From positions 186,001 through 250,000 of the forward strand of contig JAAVTG010000315.1 in NCBI GenBank assembly GCA_011947345.1: a stretch of DNA of 64,000 bases. The letters run 5' to 3'. The notes beneath the pieces were generated by a model. It was not told the origin of the DNA. It ran no database searches and saw only the letters and a list, made by a program, of their open reading frames with translations. Of the stretch, positions 21,508 through 30,305 are shown one piece after another. Position 1 is the stretch's first letter, and each line of letters starts with the position of its first letter. Origin of the DNA: Phytophthora quininea. Its lineage: Eukaryota > Oomycota > Peronosporomycetes > Peronosporales > Peronosporaceae. Both the position numbers and the translations under genes were made by a program.

Positions 21508-21654
21508 TGTGACGAGGTACCGTCACACGGTCGCCGTGCGCCACGGCGACCAATTAGATTAGCTCTTAGTTTTGTTGGCTCACGGCGCCCGAAGTCGGGC
21601 GCCACACAGATTGAATAGCAGAGTTAAATTCCCCACAAGCACCGCCCCGTTACA
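21508..21654 (+). repeat. 3' LTR
   Basis: 147 bases identical to the 5' LTR except for one base (TGTGACGAGG here). It is followed by the TACTC target duplicate. Confidence 0.95.
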
Positions 21655-21782
21655 TACTCAGCAGCGTCCCGTCCTGCGAGCTGAGCAGCTACAACCTGCG
21701 CACGGTGCTGACGACGGCCGTAGCCTCGTGTGACGCCGCGTCGGACGCCGTCCCGCCACGAAGTCCAGCGCCTCGTCATTGA
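21655..21782 (+). pseudogene. Elicitin-like protein gene, 3' part
   Basis: Downstream of the LTR element the reading frame of the elicitin-like gene resumes with the fifth Cys (VPSCELSSYNLRTVL) and the sixth (AVASCDAAS). It ends in a short Pro/Arg tail and a stop at 21780-21782. Subtracting the element and one TACTC copy restores phase, so the insertion is the only visible lesion. Confidence 0.75.
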
Positions 21783-21898
21783 TCCAGCTCAGATCATGGT
21801 CTTCCGTGCTTCACCTTCTTCTAGTCGTCGCAAGCTTGCTTCAGGTGCTCTAGATGTCCATCATTCCATACAACGTCATATTTCCTATCATATCGCTA

Positions 21899-21912
21899 CG
21901 TCATTCTTTCGA
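21899..21912 (+). promoter_or_regulatory. Inr-like element before CBP20
   Basis: GTCATTCTTTCGAAT keeps the CATTYY half of the oomycete Inr but not the CAWTTT half. It lies about 55 bases before the ATG. Confidence 0.35.
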
Positions 21913-21957
21913 ATCACTGACTTTAGTAAATCCATCTTCTAAACACTGCATAAAAAA

Positions 21958-22568
21958 ATGGCCGAGCTGTACGCGGAGGTGGCGGACGAGCAGCGGCTGG
22001 CGCGAGGCCCCAACCAGCGCCAGTACTGGGACCGCAAGACCTTCACGTCCTTCGCAGAACAGCAGCGCGCCATGGACCGCTCCAGTACGCTCTACGTAGG
22101 CAACCTTAGCTTCTTTACGTCCGAGGCCCAACTCTACGAGTACTTTGGTCGGGTGGGCAGCGTCAAGCGCGTCATTATGGGGCTGGACCGCTTCAAAAGA
22201 CCCCGTGCGGCTTCTGCTTCGTCGAGTACCAGACCCACGCAGAGGCGGAGGCCTGCGCCGCCTTCTTGAGCGAGACTAAGCTGGACAACCGAGTGGTGCG
22301 CTGCGAGATGGACGGAGGCTTCCGAGAGGGGCGACAGTTCGGTAGAGGCCTCTCTGGAGGACAAGTGAGAGACGACCGTCGCTCTAAGGACGACTACGAC
22401 GCGGGACGAGGCGGCTACGGACGTGGAGACGACGCTACGGCGGATGGACATCACTTTAGACGCTCTGCTCATAAGAGGAACAGAGAGGAGAGTGCGGTGC
22501 AGGACGAGCCGGAACCGACCAGGCAGAAGCAAGAGGATGAGGATAAGACCGAGGAGAAGACGGAGTAG
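21958..22568 (+). CDS. NCBP2: Nuclear cap-binding protein subunit 2 (CBP20), one-base frameshift
   Basis: This is the RRM subunit of the nuclear cap-binding complex, which with CBP80 binds the m7G cap of nascent RNA. The N-terminal helix has [14 protein letters not shown] with a conserved Tyr. The RRM has RNP2 [19 protein letters not shown], then [15 protein letters not shown]1 [20 protein letters not shown] and [31 protein letters not shown], the unmistakable cap-binding tail. A Gly/Arg/Asp-rich and acidic end follows. The frame breaks at about 22196-22202 inside an A-run (TTCAAAAGACC): one missing A switches from frame 21958 to the frame ending 22568. The gene is normally essential and single-copy, so sequence error is the likeliest cause. 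Confidence 0.9.
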
Positions 22569-24441
22569 TAGAAATGAAACGATGCTGGTGGAGAATCGAA
22601 GGAGGATGCTTGGCTGACGAAGTTTGTTGTTGTGGAAGTTGCTATTTGTGATAGGAGACGACAGTCACTTCGACATTTGCCACAGAATCATGCTGACGGT
22701 GGATCCAGCAATTGAAATGCCAGCACTACCAGCCTGGAGTTGATACGGAAGTAGATCGATGGCCGCCAGTCGAAGGACATCGCGTGCACTAGTACATTGC
22801 TCAGCAAAGCCTGAAAAGACCTTTGGAGCTGAATACCCCCAAGCGATACTCTGGACAAGAAATTACAAACACGACTAGAAGCGGACACCCGAGCAAAATA
22901 CACAGAGCGAGCCGCTGTTACTTTAACATCCGCAGCACAGTGGAGAACACCATCACGAGCAGAATCGCGAGTAGTGAAATGTCTGGCCAAAACGGAAGAA
23001 GTAATAAACGATGTTTGACTTTCACAGGGTTTGATACGACTGAGAGCATAGTAACCAGAACCAAATCCGCACAACAGGACTGGCGACTTATTGCCTCAAG
23101 AAGTAAAAGGCTTCTACAAGTTCCAACAGGCAATGACGAGTTGCCCTCGTTGGTGAAACGAAGTAGATACCAGGGAAGATGGACGAACACGAAACCTGTA
23201 CTCCTTGTGGTCTCGAGTTACCAGAAAAAAGATAATTCATCACAGCACCATCGATTTACTTAGCCAATCGACAAAACTTTTGCTCTGAGAAGGCACTGCC
23301 TAAGATCCAAGAGCCTCTGAAATTCAGAGTCTGGATGGTGACCTTGCTACAATAGTTTAAGCCTTCTAGCCCCAAAATGAAGTTCCATTGTTTGGCGTGA
23401 AAGCCATCACCGTGGCTGCTGACTGTCTAGCACTTCGTGCGCTGGCACCAACAGCACCGGCGCAGGTCTCGCCATTTCTTCGCTTAATCACAAACTCCAA
23501 GCTCTGAACTCCGAGCCCCAGCGCAATGCACGACGTGTGCATCTGGCGACGAAGACCACCGGAGGCCATGCTGCCAGAGGTCCCTCGAGCCCGTGCTTGA
23601 GGGTGGGCCTCCTGTGTGTCGAAGCCCCGTGGCTTCCCCAGTGTCGTATCAAGCTCTGCGACCATGTGACCCTCTCAACCAACCTCCAAGGCAGGAAGAA
23701 AATCAAGCAGAAGCGTCTACGAAACGGCGTACCAGCTGTAGAAACAGTAAATCCTTGGTACAGTCATCATGACGAAGGCTTTTCCTCTGGCGTGGCGCCT
23801 TGAAAAACCACAAGTGTCCTGGTTCCCGCGGGTGGCATCAGGATAGCCGGTGGTCTCCGGCATTAACCTGTTGATGCTGTAGGAAGGGAGTAGCTACTAG
23901 CACGCCCAGGATAGCGGTGGGGGAGATTAAGCACCGCAAATATGCGCTTACTCAGAATAAAAATACTCAAAAATGGGGCCGATTCCGACAGCGGGCTGAA
24001 TATTTTTTTGCCCGAGCTCGATTATACTATCTACTTCGTAGGTTGTCTTGGTGCTGAAGTGGCGTTTGACACCGTTACTGATGCAGGCACGTCGCTTCGG
24101 TTCCTAAGAAACCCATCGTGGTGGCCGCGATATAGTTTCGTAAGGATGAATTCTGCAACGTGCAGTCGAAAGCGGGTGTGACGCGAAGAGCTGCAGTAGT
24201 CAGGAAGTTGGTCGAGTAGTCGGTATCTGAAAGCAAATTGCGACGGCATTTTTTTAATGCCAAACATGGAGGGAACACTCTTTTTTTCGACGATGAATGA
24301 GAGAGAGAAGAACCAAAGACAAAGTACGTAGTTCATTTTCTATTCGTCGCTGCCACCAACATTTTCGTAACGAACGGAAAAAGAGAAATGGGCGACTGTA
24401 TTCAAAATTGTAATGCAGAAACACTGCTCTCTTTCAGCTCT
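22569..24441. other. Mostly unassigned DNA with decayed reading frames
   Basis: Apart from the hydrophobic frame listed separately, I see a minus-strand Ser/Ala-rich frame (23366-23665) ending TPNNGTSFWG that could be a retroelement scrap. There is also AT-rich DNA (23940-24340). No motif is firm enough to name. Confidence 0.4.
22918..23190 (-). other. Unrecognised hydrophobic reading frame
   Basis: A 90-codon minus-strand frame contains two strongly hydrophobic stretches, LVLVTMLSVV and ISLLAILLVMVFSTVL, the second close to the C-terminus. A neighbouring frame (22688-23074) overlaps it in another register. It may be an exon of a membrane protein or a remnant; I have no family match. Confidence 0.25.
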
Positions 24442-24829
24442 TCAGTTAGCTTTACGACGCGGCATTTTCTCGATGTACTCCGTATATGCGTGGACAATTC
24501 TCGAGTAGAGCGGGTTGGAGTCCACGTCCAGTGCCGTGTGGACATCTCTCGCCGTCCAGTTGAGTTTCCACAGCTTGTAGAAATCGTTGTCGCGGTCAGC
24601 GGACGAGTTCATCAGGCGATTGATAATAGCTTCCCAGGACCGCTCTTCGTCATCGGCGTTGTTCGTGGACTTCTTGTGGCTTCGCAGGAACCGCTTGACG
24701 TTGTCGCCATGGTCGACAGTGTTGATAGAACCAACTTGACCCACCGAAGCGGCTTCGGTGGTCGTGGAGAGCGTTGCTTGTTTGGAGGAAAACGGCAGCA
24801 GCAGCGAGCAGGAGGTAGGAAACGCGCAT
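24442..24829 (-). CDS. RxLR-dEER effector with C-terminal W/Y-type fold (frameshifted)
   Basis: RxLR proteins are secreted and delivered into plant cells, where their C-terminal domains act on host targets. The frame starting at 24829 gives a signal peptide (MRVSYLLLAAAAVFLQTSNA). The second frame (24442-24744) holds RFLR about 40-45 residues from the start, then an acidic stretch with DEER 12 residues on, and a C-terminal domain of about 65 residues. That domain has an FYKLWKLNWTARDV motif and a paired Tyr motif (YSRIVHAYTEYI), as in the WY fold. The two frames are one base out of register between about 24744 and 24770, just after the signal peptide. RxLR genes have no introns, so this is a real lesion or an indel error. 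A perfect core promoter sits 41 bases upstream. The host target is unknown. Confidence 0.88.
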
Positions 24830-24869
24830 GACTAGGATTGGGTTGGCTTCACTCTTGGTGGTTGGAAGG

Positions 24870-24883
24870 AAATTGAGGAATGA
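24870..24883 (-). promoter_or_regulatory. Oomycete Inr/FPR core promoter of the RxLR gene
   Basis: TCATTCCTCAATTT on the minus strand fits TCATTYYNCAWTTT at every position, 41 bases before the ATG at 24829. Confidence 0.8.
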
Positions 24884-25084
24884 CGACAAAGTAGGCTGTA
24901 CGGTTCCGTGGTCGAAGGCATCGTACTGGGACAGCAGATCCGGGAAAAATATCATGACAAGACGAGGATCGGCGTGACAAAATTTGGTTGACCTTGCACA
25001 CTAGCAGACGAAATTGATACTCATCCGTCGAATGGATATACATTATCGCCTAGAATTTCTATCCGAATACTTTCATTTTGGACG

Positions 25085-25338
25085 CTTGGTGGCACTGCCG
25101 CTAGCTTGGCATGGAACGCCCTACAGTGTATTACACGTATGATAGTGAAGTACGCAATCATACGCGTAATACTCTGCATGTTACTCCTTGATGACTTTAG
25201 TTTACCCTCGATGAGAGGGACCAGAACACATGCGATCCCGGCACAGATGGGTTTGGTGGTTTTGTTGATATACTCCGGGTATGATAGTGAACGACACTAT
25301 CATACGCTCCATGCTAAGCCAGCGACAGTGCCACCAAG
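25085..25338. mobile_element. 254-bp MITE-like element
   Basis: Terminal inverted repeats of about 33 bases flank a short AT-rich core without coding capacity. The outer 13 bases (CTTGGTGGCACTG) are perfect, and about four mismatches occur further in. Inside, TATGATAGTG and its complement form a second inverted pair. No clear target duplication was seen. Confidence 0.75.
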
Positions 25339-25424
25339 TCTTTGTCTCGTGAATAACGAGCCGGTTTCAATCAAGCATACAGGGGGTACGTGGTTCATTT
25401 GGTTGTTGAACGCTGCGTGACTGA

Positions 25425-26545
25425 TTTGTGCTTCGACGCTACCAAGGCCAAGCAGTTCTTTCCGCTCTTGACGCGTGACTCAGGCGGCGTGAGCGATCCA
25501 CGAGAGCTGTAGTGGAGCACGTGTGCTCGGCCACCCAGGTGAAGATTTTCGTGCCGACGGAGAATTGCGTGCTCACCTTTGTCGTTGCTGGCATCAAATG
25601 CCCCCAGTTAGCTCGTCACGGAGCATAAGGTGTGATCGTGTCGCCTGCGGAGCCTTTGGACGAAGAGGCCAAGCTGTTTACAAAGCGCAATGCGATACAA
25701 CGTGAGGTGGTGGTGGAGATCGAGGACATGGACCATGGTGGTAATGCCTTTGGCCCATGTTCGTCGTGCTGACCGGCAGGGGCAAGGCCGTTCACGACGA
25801 CGGGCGCAACTTTGGTGTGCGTCTACTGGACGAAGGTCTGGCATGGGTGGATCATTCCAGAGTGGAAGAACTGCTCTTGGCAATGTTCTGCAGCGAGCGG
25901 AGCATCGTGCAAGTCTTAGAAGAAGAAACACTGGGCCTCGAACGAAACCAAGGCTCAGGCGAAGGTGCTGAGGCCAAGCAGGTCAAGACCATGGACGATG
26001 TTCTCCTTGTGTCAAGCTCTCGGAAATTATGAACGACACGCACTTGTACATCTAGAACATCACCGACCGCAACTGCGCCGCCGATGAAGAAAAATTAAGG
26101 CATTCTCGCGTATTCACAGCCTGGCCGGCAAGGCTTTTGAAGTGCTACGGAACGCCGTCTGTGCTGCTCTGTTCGATGATGGCAGCGGCTCCGCTTGGAA
26201 CCGCGCCAAGGTGGAATACGTGCACCCGGGTGAACCTGCTCGTGTGCGCTTCCTGGACTATGGTAGCGAGACGACGGTGTCGGCCAACCGCCTGCGTCCG
26301 CTTGAGGCTGATGTGCTGCAGTGCCACAGGCCAAGGAGTGGTCTTCGCGTTCGTGGTTCTGACGCTGCCATGCGTCTCGAAGAGATTGCTGTCCTGCTGC
26401 ATTCACGGAGGACTACGATCGTCTACAAGTCTCGCTGTACCTTCCCGACGGCAAGAGTGTGGCTGGGACGTTGATGGAGGCGGGTTTGCTGCGTACGGGC
26501 ACAAGGCGATGCGTCACGTGCTGCCGCAGCCGTGGACGGACTACT
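25425..26545 (+). pseudogene. SND1: Tudor-SN (SND1/p100) C-terminal pseudogene
   Basis: The plus strand, read over several frames, follows the last staphylococcal-nuclease and Tudor parts of Tudor-SN. The order is ATKAKQFFPLLTR, then HVCSATQVKIFVPTENCVLTFVVAGIKCPQ (split by register changes). Next are EEAKLFTKRNAIQREVVVEIEDMDHGGNAFG and VRLLDEGLAWVDHS. The Tudor core is AKVEYVHPGEPARVRFLDYGSETTVSANRLRPLEADVL, and the terminal nuclease strand is LPDGKSVAGTLMEAGLLRTG. Each piece matches the family order, but stops and frameshifts interrupt it at least four times and the 5' half is absent. It is a truncated, decayed duplicate of a normally conserved RNA-binding cofactor. The MITE lies 87 bases upstream. 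Confidence 0.8.
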
Positions 26546-26659
26546 CGACGATATCATACACATTTTTGGGGCTTGTTCACGAGGTATTAGTAGAGGTGCA
26601 ATAGGTACTCAGCAAGACAAACGAGCGCCCGCTCTCAGTATCAAATTCACTACGCAGCC

Positions 26660-27690
26660 ATGTCGGATCAAACTTCGGAGCTGTTCTCGGGACTACTTGA
26701 CCACCCCAACAGCCTCGACGACGTAACGTTTGACAGCAACGTCAACAATGCATTAAATGTCCCAATCGACTACCAAGTGCTCGCATCGAAGGCAGCACGC
26801 ACGAACTGCGCCGTACACCACCGAATACCAACAGCGACAACGACTGAACTGCGAGCACTTCGATTGGAAGAACAGTCTCTGCGTTGAGAGCTGGCACTGA
26901 TGTACAAGAAATTCTTTGGCGGCGCTGATGCAGTGGAGCGGAAGAAGTACGAACGTCGATGGCGGAAGCAAGCCGAGGCCAACCCCGAGTGCCGGATTCG
27001 GTCCCAGCTGACGAATCATGAATTGAAGGCGCTGTTATCAGAGAAGCGGAACTTCTTTGCGTCGCTCTGCAAATTATCAGGCAGAGCGATATTCGGAGTG
27101 TATGAACGCCTCACGTACGGACGTTTTGAAAGCTGACCGATATTGTTTGTTACGTGTTTTAGAAAGCGCACTCTTGGTTCGACCGACAGTGCGTCGACCG
27201 CTTTTCAGATTTGACTTCAGTGAGCCGGTGTTTGAAGAGCTGACCGATAGCTTGGATCGCCTTCGATTGGGAGCAGATACAGCATTCCCCACCGTTGAAA
27301 TGGGTTTCCAATGCAGAGTTGTGGTGCGTCACCAACCAGCACGACACTCACGAGACTGTGGTCGAACCGACGACTCAGTACATCAATTCGCGTATGCTGT
27401 GGGACTTTTCAGCAAGAGGCAATTGCGAGGAAGTCGCCTCGTCGCTCGACCAAGTAAGACATCTAGCTAGCTATTCCCCTGCGTCGGCCTTTTCATTGGG
27501 AGGGCCACGACAATGATAAGAGCTGGATCATGACGGCTCTCTTTCCAGAAGCAAAAGGCACAATGTTGCTTACCGAAACAGTGATCTCCTACCGACGGTA
27601 TCAAGAGGACGGTCGCACCGTTCAGGTCGAAGCTGTTTCTTGATTCTGCCCGACCGAAAAGCTTCGATTCGTAGTGGAGTTGTAACGATG
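26660..27690 (+). pseudogene. bZIP / M96-like family pseudogene
   Basis: The frame starting at 26660 reads MSDQTSELFSGLLDHPNS and then enters a basic region, YQQRQR followed by TELRALRLEEQSL, in two registers. This is the layout of oomycete bZIP-type and M96 mating-specific-like proteins. Downstream frames give FFGGADAVERKKYERRWRKQ and then FEELTDSLDRLRLGADTAF. A later frame gives MLWDFSARGNCEEVA and SWIMTALFPEAKG, resembling the C-terminal START-like part of that family. Stops at 26885 and 27136 and repeated register changes make it non-functional. The family assignment is tentative. Confidence 0.45.
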
Positions 27691-28169
27691 GTCTCACCGT
27701 CGCTCACTGATGCCGAGTCTTCGGTGATTCGAACGCGCTACCAGCTTTACTGCAAGTAGGGGGCCTCCAAGTCGACACCCATTCTTCTGCATCTCGTCTC
27801 GATACTGACCCGACAGCCGCTGTATTATTCGGTAGGCGAGTTAGCGATCGGCCAGTAGCTGCGCGTTCAACAGCCTGCGGCACCATCTCTGTAAAGCGCC
27901 CGGGAAGCCTCGACATGTGCCGGCACCTTCGCACCACAGCGGCCCAAGCAGCGAGTCACCGGTGAGGCCCGCGAACAGTTTTGCCAGTGAACTCGCGGAT
28001 GGAGGCGATCCTGTGCTAGAGCTGAAGTCAAACAAACTGACGCTTCTCGTTAGCGTTGCCACGCTGGACGAGGTCCTTCACGAGTCGTGTCGCATGACCA
28101 GGCAGTGCGTCTCGACTTGGTAAGGCAGTACTGATGCAACGGCTCCTCCAGCCTAAGTCGAGGTCCTGT
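27691..28169. other. No gene recognised
   Basis: One 68-codon plus-strand frame (27917-28123) has no recognisable motif. The stretch ends at the breakpoint of the inverted GH7 duplication. Confidence 0.4.
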
Positions 28170-28289
28170 CATAGCCCTCCTGGTGGCCGCGGCGATCATG
28201 CTATAAGAAGTTGACTGCGAAGAAGTTGGTTGGAAGAACTAGTAAGGTGTAATTCAAAACTTACTCAACGCTCTTTATGCATATCGACT

Positions 28290-29667
28290 CTAGTACGTCG
28301 ACCCAAAGTCTCCCGAGCGAATGTTCATGAACTTCACAGCCGCATCAGGACTCGCAGCAAAGACGCTCTCGGGGTCGCCACCGGGATTCGGGCATCGGCC
28401 GCGTAGTCTCCCCGGCAGCGACGGATCCTCGCCGGTTTTGTAGCTGTCCAGCCACGTCATGTTGGAGCCGTAGTCGACCCAGATACTCATGGCCAACGTC
28501 ATGCCGCCGACCATTTGCCGGCCGAGCTGTGCAAGTCCTCCCATCACGTACGGGTGGTCACCAAAGTACTCCTTGGACGCCTTGCACATGTCGTCGGTGA
28601 TGGAATCGGTGCCGTTGAGAGCCTCCCACGTGCTTTTCGGGTTGGCCACCACGCGACCGTCCTGCTTGTACAGCCGTCGGATCTCCACCAGCTCGCCCTT
28701 ATCGGTGTTGTCGTTCGTCACAAACTGCGTGACGATGGTGAACGGCCGAGTCGTGTCGATGTCGTACTTGCTGCCGGGGCCGTAGAACTCTTTGTTGCCC
28801 AGTCGGAACGGATTGAAGTCGCATCCAGGGCGGTCGCACCACCCCGAGTAGCGTGTTTCAGGCGTGTTTCCGCAGTCTTTCGCGTCCAGACATCTCTGTG
28901 CGCCGTCGGTCGAGCACGGGTGCGACACATAGGTAGTCGCCATACTGCTGGCTTCCCAGATATCGAACTCAGTGCAGCAGGCTCCGTACGTGTTGTTCAG
29001 GTTGGCCTCACCGTCCATAAACCGAATGTCGTGTTGGCATTGAGCATCGCAGTACCCGGTGCCGTACGCAGCTCCAGCGGTGTTGACTGGGAAGCGTGAA
29101 GTCCCGCCATCAGCATCCATCTTGAGAAGTACAAGGCCCCGTTCGTGCCGCAGGGCAGCGTCGACACGTCGACATCGAATGTGAACTCCTGGTTGAGCAG
29201 CTGGAACTGTTTGTACTTCTTGCCCGAACCGTCCAGCATGTACACGCGCGTGCCCACCCCGCCGGGCGTTTGCAATTTCAGAGTCAAGGCGTTGTCGTTC
29301 GTAGTGATGCTGTGGTTGGCTGCATACGCTGCGCCTTGCAGCTCACACTTCTCGGCGCAGTCCTTGGGGGTCGAGCATACGCTCGTGTTCCACTTGTTGT
29401 CTTCGAAGCACATTTCGCCCGTCCCAACTGCGGTGATCTTGCGCCAGTTGGCGTCGATCACTATCGACGATTTCTCCTCCACGCAGTTGGCGACCCCGTA
29501 TCCGCTTGTGCGACTTGACCGACTTGGGCCTGCACTTTAGCGACTGCCGTGCAGGTCTGCGATGGTAACGAAGGGTGCTCCTCCGGCACGAGAGTACCAA
29601 CTTGCTGGCCCGAGGATAAGTGGATTCCGATGCCTGCGAGGCTGATGGCGGTCGTAGAGAGCTTCAT
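28290..29667 (-). pseudogene. GH7 cellobiohydrolase, copy B (two frameshifts)
   Basis: This copy matches copy A almost base for base: signal peptide, VIDANWRK, EFDIWEASS active site and GDFGSTY end. It shares the frame break between signal peptide and catalytic domain. It also has its own one-base deletion at about 29117, where CTTCTCCAAG of copy A is CTTCTCAAG, separating residues upstream of MDADGGTSRFP from the active-site region. The 276-codon frame 28290-29120 keeps all catalytic residues but has no secretion signal. The convergent partner gene is missing except for its tail. Confidence 0.85.
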
Positions 29668-29709
29668 GGAGGATCAAGACGGACCGAGACTGTTGCGGCT
29701 GAAGCGCGG

Positions 29710-29722
29710 AAATTGAGAAATG
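29710..29722 (-). promoter_or_regulatory. Oomycete Inr/FPR core promoter of GH7 copy B
   Basis: The minus strand reads CATTTCTCAATTT, the same perfect match as copy A at the equivalent distance. Confidence 0.7.
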
Positions 29723-29989
29723 GATGGAGTGGTGGTGAGAGATCCTAACCTGTTCGTGCATGCGTACGGAGCGCCGGCCATTAGTTGAAGACGTATGGAG
29801 TTGGGAGGTGCTCAAGATCGGCATTTCCAATCCCGGGTAAACTCCGTAAAGAAGCCTGCGTGCGGATGTGTGGGAAGTAGTAATGGTACCGAGCTTGGAT
29901 CCCATGAATCGGTGGCCGCACTTCATTGCTTCTAGTGGCTTGTATTGTTGCCATTTGAATGTATTCGAGTAGTTAAACGACTTTTGCTG

Positions 29990-30297
29990 CCGAGTTTATC
30001 GATCTGCTCCACACGGAACTGAAGTTTACTTGTCAAAAACGAACGTCACGTCATTATTAGCATATGTTATAGTGTCGCCAGCTAAGAGCTTCCCAAACTG
30101 CACACGCTGTGAAGACATCTGCTTGTGCCTATCCAACATCATGGTGTTGTTGATGCAGCATCAATGATGCTTAGTTGCAATTGATAAATCGGATAGGACA
30201 GCAAGTCTTACTTCATACTTGTAAGGCAGACAGCCAAGGATTATTTAATATCCACCGCCATGCTCTGTCGATCTGAAATCGTGCCCCCGTACTACGG
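29990..30297. other. Intergenic DNA between duplication and hAT element
   Basis: No gene or repeat recognised. Confidence 0.4.
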
Positions 30298-30305
30298 GCC
30301 ATAGA

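Larger units (their letters stand above)
14825..21654 (+). mobile_element. Complete chromodomain Ty3/Gypsy LTR retrotransposon, 6830 bp
   Basis: The element has two 147-bp LTRs that start TGT and end ACA, differing by one base at LTR position 8 (G left, A right). It is flanked by a 5-bp target duplication TACTC (14820-14824 and 21655-21659). The order is gag with zinc knuckle, aspartic protease, reverse transcriptase, RNase H, integrase and chromodomain, so it is a chromovirus (Metaviridae). Near-identical LTRs imply a recent insertion, yet the coding part is broken by at least five frameshifts. An additional long antisense frame lies at the 3' end (20507-21412). Confidence 0.95.
28170..29989 (-). 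repeat. Inverted duplication, arm B (GH7 locus)
   Basis: This is the near-identical reverse copy of 11110-12931. At its low end it keeps only the last dozen codons of the tail-anchored gene (to the stop at 28204-28206), so the break lies inside that gene. At the high end homology stops at CTTTTGCTG (29989). Confidence 0.9.
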
